Shown one piece after another: positions 53,632-60,681 of a DNA stretch of 64,000 nucleotides. The stretch comes from [Flexibacter] sp. ATCC 35103 (lineage in GTDB: Bacteria; Bacteroidota; Bacteroidia; Flavobacteriales; Flavobacteriaceae), in contig NZ_MTQF01000005.1 of NCBI RefSeq assembly GCF_001975985.1, positions 1-64,000 on the forward strand, written 5' to 3'. Within the stretch, counting starts at the first letter, position 1; every line of letters starts with the position of its first letter. The notes under the pieces are model-generated. The model worked only from the letters and a program-made list of their open reading frames with translations, did no database searches and was not told the origin of the DNA. The position numbers were made by a program, and so were the translations under genes.

Positions 53632-55059
53632 ATGGCATATGGTAACGAAAACGAAGTAGATTTTAAATTTGTCTACAAAATAGAAGGCTCTTTGCAAGAT
53701 GCTTTAAAAGCAACTAAGGAAGATAATAAGTTTTTGATTGTATATAATGATCCCAATAATAAATCAGCGCAAGAAGATTTTGATGTATTTATTAAAGATC
53801 AGAAAGAGGCTGTATTGACTTATTTTCGTAAACATAGAACTAGATATAATGGGTTTAATTATTATTTAGCGACTAAAAAAAATAAGTCATGGCTGAAGAA
53901 AAACAAAATAACCGATTCGCCATGTATAATTATATTGGGGGAAAATGGAGAAGTTTTAGCAACCGCAAAATCAACTTTAGCAAATAAAGCCTATCTACTA
54001 TCTCATTATGATTATTTAATAGATAAATTAAGAGAAATTTATAAGAAAGAAAATTTCACCAGAATAATTACTAATAAAAAATCCAGTGATGATGAATTAA
54101 TAAAAGCATTTTATGATGTTTTGATATATTGTAATACATATGATCACTACGTTCCCAGACGTATTAAAGAAGCTGATGAGGGAAAATTTGAATTTATTAC
54201 ATTCGATTTGAATAAAAAGCAAGTACAAGAAGTTTGGGATAAGCTTATTGAGGTGCACCAAAACGATGTAAAACCCAATAAGATGCTAGTCGAAGTAATT
54301 TTGAAAGAAATTAAAGGATTTGGGTTTAATAAAGTCTTTTTTGACATACAGGAAGTTTTAAACAATACTGATTTTAAATCGATAGATTACTTGATAACAC
54401 ATTATGGGAGGAGTGTAACAATAGGTTTCGAAAGCACAGAAATCTTTTATGTACTCAATGAAAATAAAATTTCATATTGCTATTTTAAGGAACTTAAACA
54501 AAAATCAGACTCAAAAAGAATAAAAGAAGCCTATAAAAAATTGATTGCTTGCGGAAAAGAGAATTTTGATATTTATATCCATTACTTTTATTATTTGAAG
54601 AATGATACCGAAAGTGGAAATTTAAACAATATATATTTAAAAGAATTTGATATTTATTTCGATAAAATTTTGGCAACAGAAGGAGATGCAATTCAAAAAT
54701 TAGATCAAATGCATAAAGATGGACTCTTTGCAAAATTGTCATTTATGTCTGATTTGACAACTTTTAAATGGGAGCATTCTAATCTTTGTGATTATGCGGC
54801 CCGGTATGTAGTATTGCATCCAGAGAATATAGATTATTTAAAGAAAGCAATTAAATGGTCGGAGTATAGTTTGGATGTTAACAAGAATGTCCCACGTTAT
54901 CTGGACACATTAGCACAATTATATTATAAAGACGGACAAAAAGAAAAAGCAATTCAAACGCAGACTCTGGCAGTTAAATATCTAACAGATTATGTAGAAG
55001 AAGGAACTGTCACTGAAATTCGAGAGACATTAAGTAAGATGGAAAACGAAACATATTAA
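53632..55059 (+). CDS. Trx-fold/TPR hypothetical protein, paralogue 2 (no signal peptide)
   Basis: 475 residues, homologous to residues about 265-745 of the preceding gene, i.e. lacking its signal peptide and beta-rich N-domain. Starts MAYGNENEVDFKF; an in-frame TAA upstream excludes a longer form. Trx-like segment (SLQDALKATKEDNKFLIVYN, IILGENGEVLATAKSTLANKA) without CxxC, then helical region and terminal TPR. A -7 box TATTTTTG lies at 53549-53556. It may be cytoplasmic, or a truncated duplicate on the way to decay; the frame is intact over 475 codons, so I call it functional. Confidence 0.75.
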   Translation: MAYGNENEVDFKFVYKIEGSLQDALKATKEDNKFLIVYNDPNNKSAQEDFDVFIKDQKEAVLTYFRKHRTRYNGFNYYLATKKNKSWLKKNKITDSPCIIILGENGEVLATAKSTLANKAYLLSHYDYLIDKLREIYKKENFTRIITNKKSSDDELIKAFYDVLIYCNTYDHYVPRRIKEADEGKFEFITFDLNKKQVQEVWDKLIEVHQNDVKPNKMLVEVILKEIKGFGFNKVFFDIQEVLNNTDFKSIDYLITHYGRSVTIGFESTEIFYVLNENKISYCYFKELKQKSDSKRIKEAYKKLIACGKENFDIYIHYFYYLKNDTESGNLNNIYLKEFDIYFDKILATEGDAIQKLDQMHKDGLFAKLSFMSDLTTFKWEHSNLCDYAARYVVLHPENIDYLKKAIKWSEYSLDVNKNVPRYLDTLAQLYYKDGQKEKAIQTQTLAVKYLTDYVEEGTVTEIRETLSKMENETY

Positions 55060-55063
55060 AATT

Positions 55064-55096
55064 AAAAAGCCTTTGAAATAATTTCAAAGGCTTTTT
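55064..55096. terminator. Bidirectional terminator between paralogue 2 and the DUF4153 gene
   Basis: 16-bp perfect inverted repeat with AAGCCTTTGAAAT core (55064-55079, 55081-55096) and long T run. Serves two convergent genes. Confidence 0.9.
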
Positions 55097-55098
55097 TT

Positions 55099-56874
55099 TT
55101 AGTTCTTAATTTTTATAAGAACCTTTATGTTGTAGTTGTTTAATATCTTTTTATTGTTTTTGATTTTCCCATTTGCATTAAGATAGGTAATCATAATTTT
55201 ATATTTTGGAGTTTCTACTTCCTGAGTTATTTTTTTATTTGAATTATAGTCTTCTTTAAAATTTGCGTTTTTATTCACAAAATCATTGATTTGTATTGGA
55301 ATATTATCTTGATTAATTTGGAGGTCTAAACCGTAATCTTTATCAGAAGATTGAATTGAATAGCTTTTGTTTTCAATTTTTATACAATCATTACACTCAA
55401 ATTTGTTCTGATAAGAAGAAAGGGTAAAGGATATATCATAACCGTGAATGTTCTCTACATTATTTTGATCATTTTCATAATAGTAGTAATAAAACTCATC
55501 TTTATTTTTTTCTTTTTTATCATAAGGCGATCTATATTCAAATCCTAAAGCTTCCATGATTTCATAATCACTAGGAAATTTATCTGTTTTAAGAAGTGTC
55601 TCCAGTTTTGTTTTGGCATAAGGAACCATTATTTCTACACCATAATTATCTTCAAGAAAAGAAACAATGCTGCTTAAATCTTTTTCTTGTTCGAAAGTTA
55701 ATTTTTGATTTGATTTTTTCATGTAAGATTCAAATCGGGATAATTGACTCTTTTTTGAAATAAAATTAGCACTTTGCGGACCCGCAAGAGAAAGCAATCC
55801 TGCCAAACACAGACTTACAGGAATGAACTTTATTTTAGGCTGTTTTTGAATTAAAAAATACCCCACAATAACAGAAAGCCATATCGATAATAGAAGAACA
55901 TAATAACGTTCATGTGTGAATCCGTAAAGATTGATTCGGTATAAAATTGCCCAAAAAAGTAGCCCAAGTAACGGAATCAACAAAAAATAAAACCATCTGT
56001 TAAAAGTTCTCATCCATAGATTATTAGTTTCAGTCGCAATAGGATGAACCAATAAAAAAGATAAAATACCAAAAATGGCGAATACCAAAACAAGATACGA
56101 AACCCAGCCAACAGGCAAAGAAAGCGTAACTAATATCTTGGCTTCATAACAAATTAAAATCACCAAATACAGGCTTATTAAAGGTAATAACACATATTGT
56201 GTAAAATTTTTAAGCCCTTTAGGATACTTTAAAATCAAAGGATTCTCACTGTTATTGGTTTCAGGAACTCCGTTTAAAAAGAATATTGTATTGAAGATTC
56301 CGGCAATCACAAAAAAGATATGAAGATAAATGTGATCATAAAATTCAACCTTGAACAATTTATCAATAGCTAAAATAGCTAATGCTAAACCACAATAAAG
56401 TACAACACTATATAATCCAGAAGTTAGAATTCTTAGAAAAAGTTGTTTGTTAAATTCCCAGAACTCATCCTGATCATATGATCTGGGCAAGAAACCGGCA
56501 AATGAAACTAACAAATGCAAAGCGATATTAAGTACTAAAAACTGTTGTATTTCAAGATCTGTAATATCCTTATGAAAATTAAAAACAAAGAGAACAATAA
56601 AGCTTCCAAGTATAATACTGGTTACAAAGCGTAAAATAGTATTCTTTTTTGTGGCAAGAAAAAACAAACTCACAGAAAGAAATAATACCAGACATAAAGA
56701 AGCACTCATTAATGCTTTTTCATAAAACTCTTTATTAGGATCATTATAGTTTTTCTCATTAAGGATAATGGCGAAAATGGTTCCTAAAATGGCCGTTATA
56801 TTTTCCAGGGGAAATCTGAGAACTGTTTTTAGTGTTGCGTTTAGAACGTTTTGTAATGATGGAAGTCTGCTCAT
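55099..56874 (-). CDS. DUF4153 membrane protein
   Basis: 591 residues. N-terminal about 370 residues contain 10-12 membrane helices (DUF4153: LPRSYDQDEFWEFNKQLFLRILTSGLYS is a typical loop). The C-terminal about 200 residues are soluble and follow the last helix, rich in Lys/Asn/Asp with a short Tyr/Asp stretch (KDEFYYYYYENDQNN). Function unknown, widespread in Bacteroidota. Monocistronic and convergent with paralogue 2. Confidence 0.88.
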   Translation of the reverse strand: MSRLPSLQNVLNATLKTVLRFPLENITAILGTIFAIILNEKNYNDPNKEFYEKALMSASLCLVLFLSVSLFFLATKKNTILRFVTSIILGSFIVLFVFNFHKDITDLEIQQFLVLNIALHLLVSFAGFLPRSYDQDEFWEFNKQLFLRILTSGLYSVVLYCGLALAILAIDKLFKVEFYDHIYLHIFFVIAGIFNTIFFLNGVPETNNSENPLILKYPKGLKNFTQYVLLPLISLYLVILICYEAKILVTLSLPVGWVSYLVLVFAIFGILSFLLVHPIATETNNLWMRTFNRWFYFLLIPLLGLLFWAILYRINLYGFTHERYYVLLLSIWLSVIVGYFLIQKQPKIKFIPVSLCLAGLLSLAGPQSANFISKKSQLSRFESYMKKSNQKLTFEQEKDLSSIVSFLEDNYGVEIMVPYAKTKLETLLKTDKFPSDYEIMEALGFEYRSPYDKKEKNKDEFYYYYYENDQNNVENIHGYDISFTLSSYQNKFECNDCIKIENKSYSIQSSDKDYGLDLQINQDNIPIQINDFVNKNANFKEDYNSNKKITQEVETPKYKIMITYLNANGKIKNNKKILNNYNIKVLIKIKN

Positions 56875-57027
56875 TTTTTAATCAGTTATATTGTACTAAG
56901 AAAGGTAAATTGTAAGAGATAACCAAATAATAATAGTAATGACAAAAAAATGTTATCAGCATTTTATTGATTTTACATTTCAATACTATTTCAAAACCAA
57001 ATGAATGATTTTTTCTCAATAAATTAC

Positions 57028-57035
57028 TAAGTTTG
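57028..57035 (+). promoter_or_regulatory. Putative promoter -7 box of the M28 peptidase gene
   Basis: TAAGTTTG, 19 bp before the ATG. No TTG at -33. Confidence 0.45.
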
Positions 57036-57054
57036 GAATACTAAATTAAAACGT

Positions 57055-58521
57055 ATGAAAAATAAAATGATCCTCGTTTTGATTGCTTATGGAGGAGTAG
57101 TTTTTTCGCAGGCAATTAAAAAACCTCTCGTTTCAGCAATTACAGACAAAGACCTTAAAACCGATATGTACCAGATGGCTGGTGATCATTTTAACGGTCG
57201 TGAAGCAGGAACTTTAGATGAGTTAAAAGTATCGATGTGGCTGGCAAATAAAGCAAAAGAAGCAGGAATGGCTCCGGCTGGTGATGACGGAACTTATTTT
57301 CAGTTTTTTGATATGTACAGGCATCAGGTAACGCCAAACACAAAATTTAAAATTGGACAAAAAGAATATAAATTGTGGAAAGATGTTCTGGTAGCAGAAA
57401 CTACAAATATTAAAGTCGATGCACCATTAGTATATTTGGGAGCCGCTACAAAAGAAGAAATTGAAAAAGCAGATGTCAAAGGAAAAGCAGTTGTTTTACT
57501 AGCTTCTAAAGATGGGATTGCTGATGATATTTCGTTGTTCGACAGACGTTATCCAGGTCTTGTTAGAAATAAATATTATGATCTTGTAGTTAAAAAAGGA
57601 GCAACAGCACTTATTATGGTTGCAGATGCATTGGCAGAAGAAAGTTGGTCTCAGGTAGAACCACAAATGACAAGAGGTATTTATGGAATAGAAGGTTTCC
57701 GTGATAAAATTGGTGCAACAATGCCAGTTTTTTGGGTACATAATGACCAATTAGAATACTTAAAAAGCACTAAAGATTTATTGTCTACAGAAGTAATTTC
57801 TGAAACCTATAAATATCCATCTGTAAATGTTGTAGGAACAATCGAGGGAACTGATGCTAAATTAAAAAAGGAATATGTTCTTTTTAGCGGACATCAGGAT
57901 CACGACGGAGTAAGACAAAAATATGGTCAGGATTCTATCTATAACGGAGCAGATGATAATGCGAGTACTTGCGTAGCTATGTTAGCCATTGCAAGAGCCT
58001 ATAAAAAACAACCCGGAAAAAGAACTTCTCTATTTGTATTTCACGGTTCAGAAGAGCGTGGTTTATTAGGATCAAGATGGTATGCAGCACACTCAACAGT
58101 TCCTGAAAAAGATATTATTGCAGTTTTAAACGGAGATATGATTGGTAGAAACAACGTAAATCAGGCCGCTCTTTTAGGTTCAAGTTCTCCTCATGAAAAC
58201 TCATCTGATTTAGTGGCAATTGCTAAAAGAGCAAATGATGAAGGCCCTAAATTTGATTTAGATAAACTTTGGGACAGACCAGAACATCCGGAATATTTTT
58301 ATTTCCGTTCAGATCATTTACCATATGCAAAAAGAGGAATTCCGTCTGTTTTCTATACCAGTGTTTTGCACAGTCAATATCACACACCAATGGATGAATC
58401 TGAAAATATTGATTTCGTAAAATTGCATAAAATGACAGAATGGATGTATCGCACAGGCTGGATTTTATCTAATGATGCTTCTCGTCCTAAAACGTTACCA
58501 AATGTGCAATTAGAGCGATAA
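57055..58521 (+). CDS. M28 family metallopeptidase (exported aminopeptidase-like)
   Basis: 488 residues. Signal peptide (about 1-18, ending VVFSQ). A PA-like insert (about 115-240: PLVYLGAATKEEIEKADVKGKAVVLLA) precedes the catalytic core. Zinc ligands and catalytic residues are visible: H280 in SGHQDHDG, D300 in GADDNAS, E333-E334 in GSEERGLLGS, D361 in NGDMIGR and the last His in SQYHTPMDE. Two co-catalytic zincs; exported, probably cleaves N-terminal residues from peptides. Some M28 members of this type act as glutaminyl cyclases; the full motif set favours peptidase. Confidence 0.93.
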   Translation: MKNKMILVLIAYGGVVFSQAIKKPLVSAITDKDLKTDMYQMAGDHFNGREAGTLDELKVSMWLANKAKEAGMAPAGDDGTYFQFFDMYRHQVTPNTKFKIGQKEYKLWKDVLVAETTNIKVDAPLVYLGAATKEEIEKADVKGKAVVLLASKDGIADDISLFDRRYPGLVRNKYYDLVVKKGATALIMVADALAEESWSQVEPQMTRGIYGIEGFRDKIGATMPVFWVHNDQLEYLKSTKDLLSTEVISETYKYPSVNVVGTIEGTDAKLKKEYVLFSGHQDHDGVRQKYGQDSIYNGADDNASTCVAMLAIARAYKKQPGKRTSLFVFHGSEERGLLGSRWYAAHSTVPEKDIIAVLNGDMIGRNNVNQAALLGSSSPHENSSDLVAIAKRANDEGPKFDLDKLWDRPEHPEYFYFRSDHLPYAKRGIPSVFYTSVLHSQYHTPMDESENIDFVKLHKMTEWMYRTGWILSNDASRPKTLPNVQLER

Positions 58522-58555
58522 ATCTACAGATTGATTTTATTTGTGTTGAAATTAA

Positions 58556-58772
58556 GACGCGGATAAAACGGATTCGCTATCGCGAAAATGCAGATAAAAA
58601 CAGATTTTATATTTGAAAATTATCGATTTATTGAATATAATAAAAAAGGCTTTCTAAAATTTTAGAAAGCCTTTTTGTTACCTATATTTTTAGATTGTAT
58701 TAAATCAGCAGTAATTATTTGCATTCAAAGTAACGAATAAACCAAGGAAAAAAATCCGTTTTTATCCGCGTC
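58556..58772. repeat. Inverted repeat pair (CGCGGATAAAACGGATT family)
   Basis: 19-20 bp arms 178 bp apart, in opposite orientation. Same sequence family as the foldback at 63539-63721 (shared GGATTAAACGG / CCGTTTAATC-like words). Confidence 0.65.
58643..58676 (+). terminator. Terminator of the M28 peptidase gene
   Basis: AAAAAGGCTTTCTAAAA / TTTTAGAAAGCCTTTTT, perfect 17-bp arms with a natural loop at the AT-rich centre. Confidence 0.85.
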
Positions 58773-58841
58773 TTTACGAAGTAAATCCGTTTCATCCGCG
58801 TTCAAATAAACACCCGGATTTAAATATTAAAATCCACTAAC

Positions 58842-58879
58842 AAAAGAGGCTGTCTAATTATTTTAGACAGCCTCTTTTT
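58842..58879 (-). terminator. Terminator of metK
   Basis: AAAAGAGGCTGTCTAA / TTAGACAGCCTCTTTT stem (16 bp) with a 5-base loop, 25 bp after the metK stop. Confidence 0.9.
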
Positions 58880-58903
58880 GTATGTAAATATTTTTAGATT
58901 GAA

Positions 58904-60154
58904 TTACAATCCAAATTCAGCTTTTACTTTGTCTACGAAATCAAGTTTCTCCCAAGTAAACAACTCAACAGTAACTGTTTTTTCGTGTCCTCCCGGAGCA
59001 AAAAAAGTTTTAGTTACCACTTCTGGTTTACGTCCCATGTGTCCGTAAGCAGCAGTTTCGCTATAGATTGGGTTTCTTAATTTTAAACGTTGCTCAATAA
59101 AGTAAGGACGCATATCGAAGATAGCTTCTACTTTTTTAGCGATTTCACCGTTAGTTAAATTTACTTTAGAAGTTCCGTAAGTATCAATGAATATTCCCAT
59201 TGGTTCAGCAACTCCAATAGCGTAAGAAACCTGAACTAAAATCTCGTCAGCAACACCTGCAGCCACTAAGTTTTTAGCAATATGACGAGTTGCATAAGCA
59301 GCACTTCTATCAACTTTACTTGGATCTTTTCCAGAGAATGCACCACCACCGTGAGCACCTTTTCCACCGTAAGTATCCACAATGATTTTTCTTCCTGTTA
59401 AACCAGTATCTCCGTGAGGTCCACCAATAACGAATTTTCCTGTTGGGTTAATATGATAGTTGATTTTATCATTGAATAAATGTGCGTGAGCTGGATTTTT
59501 TGCAATGATTCTTGGAATCAAAATTTCGATAATATCTTTTTTGATTTTAGCCAGCATTGTAGCTTCTTCATCAAAATCATCATGTTGAGTCGAGATTACA
59601 ATCGCATCAATACGAGTTGGTTTGTTATCATCGCTATATTCTAAAGTTACCTGAGATTTAGCATCAGGACGTAAATAAGTGATCTCTTTGTTCTCACGTC
59701 TTAAAATTGCTAATTCCTGTAATAATTTATGAGATAAATCAAGTGCCAATGGCATGTAGTTTTCAGTTTCGTTAGTTGCGTAACCAAACATCATTCCCTG
59801 GTCTCCAGCACCTTGCTCTTCCGGCTTAGCTCTGTCAACACCCTGATTAATATCTGCTGATTGCTCATGAATTGCAGAAAGAATTCCACAAGAATTTGCT
59901 TCAAACATATACTCGCTTTTCGTGTATCCAATTTTACGGATAACTTCACGGGCAATTTGCTGCACATCAAGATAAGTATTCGATTTTACTTCACCTGCTA
60001 AAATTACCTGACCAGTTGTAACAAGAGTTTCACAAGCTACTTTTGAGTCAGCATCAAATGCCAGAAAGTTATCAATTAAAGCATCCGAAATTTGATCTGC
60101 AACTTTGTCTGGATGCCCTTCACTAACAGATTCTGACGTAAATAAATAAGCCAT
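58904..60154 (-). CDS. metK: S-adenosylmethionine synthetase
   Basis: 416 residues, standard length. ATP + Met to SAM. Visible: N-terminal [21 protein letters not shown] (ATP His/Asp in GHPDK), [12 protein letters not shown], the [21 protein letters not shown] region with its P-loop-like GGPHGDTG, and [13 protein letters not shown]. The leader contains a SAM-II riboswitch and a perfect -33/-7 promoter, so transcription or translation should fall when SAM is abundant. Divergent from the TonB receptor gene. Confidence 0.98.
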   Translation of the reverse strand: MAYLFTSESVSEGHPDKVADQISDALIDNFLAFDADSKVACETLVTTGQVILAGEVKSNTYLDVQQIAREVIRKIGYTKSEYMFEANSCGILSAIHEQSADINQGVDRAKPEEQGAGDQGMMFGYATNETENYMPLALDLSHKLLQELAILRRENKEITYLRPDAKSQVTLEYSDDNKPTRIDAIVISTQHDDFDEEATMLAKIKKDIIEILIPRIIAKNPAHAHLFNDKINYHINPTGKFVIGGPHGDTGLTGRKIIVDTYGGKGAHGGGAFSGKDPSKVDRSAAYATRHIAKNLVAAGVADEILVQVSYAIGVAEPMGIFIDTYGTSKVNLTNGEIAKKVEAIFDMRPYFIEQRLKLRNPIYSETAAYGHMGRKPEVVTKTFFAPGGHEKTVTVELFTWEKLDFVDKVKAEFGL

Positions 60155-60182
60155 AATAATTTATTAAATTAACATTAAGCGA

Positions 60183-60322
60183 GGAAAAGTAATTGCTGAA
60201 AGTGCTAAAGGAGGTATCCTGCTTTAGCATTTTTTACTACTGAAATTAATCTTTCAGCATTCATAACGAACGGTTTCATTATGAAGAGGTTGCAATCAGT
60301 TCAAATTTTTCCTCTGTATTCG
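60183..60322 (-). ncRNA. SAM-II riboswitch (long-loop type) in the metK leader
   Basis: On the transcript: P1 stem AGAGG / CCTCT (60311-60315 with 60285-60289) encloses ATTTGAACTGATTGCAA (60290-60306), matching the conserved AUUU-A-AC-G-A-UUGCAA core of SAM-II. Two extra hairpins follow (TTCATAA/TTATGAA and CTGAAA/TTTCAG), the long loops, then the conserved AATGCTAAAG (60222-60231), which forms the pseudoknot side in the known family. A promoter ends just upstream. The TGCTAAAG segment can instead pair with CTTTAGCA 11 bases later, a plausible expression-platform switch. Family recognised from memory of the consensus; not searched. Confidence 0.78.
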
Positions 60323-60326
60323 GGTG

Positions 60327-60355
60327 CAAAGGTATAAAACCATTTTGATTTGCAA
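60327..60355 (-). promoter_or_regulatory. metK promoter (TTG-N18-TACCTTTG)
   Basis: On the minus strand TTG at 60355-60353 and TACCTTTG at 60334-60327, separated by 18 bp, a full consensus match. Predicted transcription start is at about 60321, right before the riboswitch. Confidence 0.8.
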
Positions 60356-60442
60356 ATTAAAGTTCAACATTTTTTATTTTTATAAGTATAAATTTAACAC
60401 AAACATACTAAATTGATAGGGTAATAGAAATTATTTCTGTTT

Positions 60443-60469
60443 TTGTTTGGTCGATTAAAAAATAGTTTG
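60443..60469 (+). promoter_or_regulatory. Possible promoter of the TonB receptor leader
   Basis: TTG at 60443-60445 and TAGTTTG at 60463-60469 (one base shorter than TAnnTTTG), 17 bp apart. Weak match; would start transcription about 25 bases before the leader ORF. Confidence 0.35.
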
Positions 60470-60499
60470 CAAATTTGCCCCATCAAAAGAAAATAAAAC

Positions 60500-60565
60500 A
60501 TGAAATCAATAGTTTGCAATATGTCTTGTAAGATGCCGGAGCCTTCCGCAGAGACACTATTGTAG
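60500..60565 (+). CDS. Cys/Met leader peptide of the TonB receptor attenuator
   Basis: 21 codons, MKSIVCNMSCKMPEPSAETLL. Cys6, Met8, Cys10 and Met12 alternate in its middle. The stop (60563-60565) lies just after GCAGAG copy 1 (60548-60553), which is the first strand of the antiterminator. A ribosome stopped at the UAG would cover copy 1, while one stalled at the Cys/Met codons would leave it free. This is the classical leader-peptide arrangement. Too short to be called by length alone; the composition and position relative to the stem make the case. Expected role is cis-regulatory, the peptide itself having no function. Confidence 0.72.
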   Translation: MKSIVCNMSCKMPEPSAETLL

Positions 60566-60618
60566 ATTTTTTTCAAAAATATATATAGAACCTCTGCTAA
60601 CCGCAGAGGTTTTTTTTT
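60546..60618 (+). promoter_or_regulatory. Transcription attenuator: antiterminator/terminator of the TonB receptor
   Basis: Three mutually complementary strands: CCGCAGAG (60546-60553), CCTCTGC (60591-60597) and GCAGAGG (60603-60609). Strand 2 with 3 gives the terminator (AACCTCTGC / GCAGAGGTT plus T run 60610-60618). Strand 1 with 2 gives the 6-bp antiterminator. The receptor ATG is 64 bases beyond the T run. Confidence 0.72.
60589..60618 (+). terminator. Leader terminator upstream of the TonB receptor
   Basis: 9-bp stem, five-base loop (TAACC) and nine Ts, located inside the 5' leader and not after a gene. Confidence 0.85.
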
Positions 60619-60681
60619 GCCCAAAAAGCAACAAACTATTAACCACTTTCAAATCAAAATAATAATCAATCAAAAAAAGCA

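Larger units (their letters stand above)
58522..58903. other. 382-bp intergenic region with inverted repeats and two terminators
   Basis: No gene. GACGCGGATAAAACGGATT (58556-58574) is inverted, with one extra T, at 58753-58772; a further partial copy (AATCCGTTTCATCCGCG) follows at about 58784-58800. Inside lies the peptidase terminator (58643); the metK terminator (58842) follows. Confidence 0.7.

Noticed and set aside
60400..60560. Cobalamin, TPP or FMN riboswitch in front of the TonB receptor
   Set aside because: None of the conserved cores was found; the Cys/Met leader ORF with antiterminator explains the terminator better.
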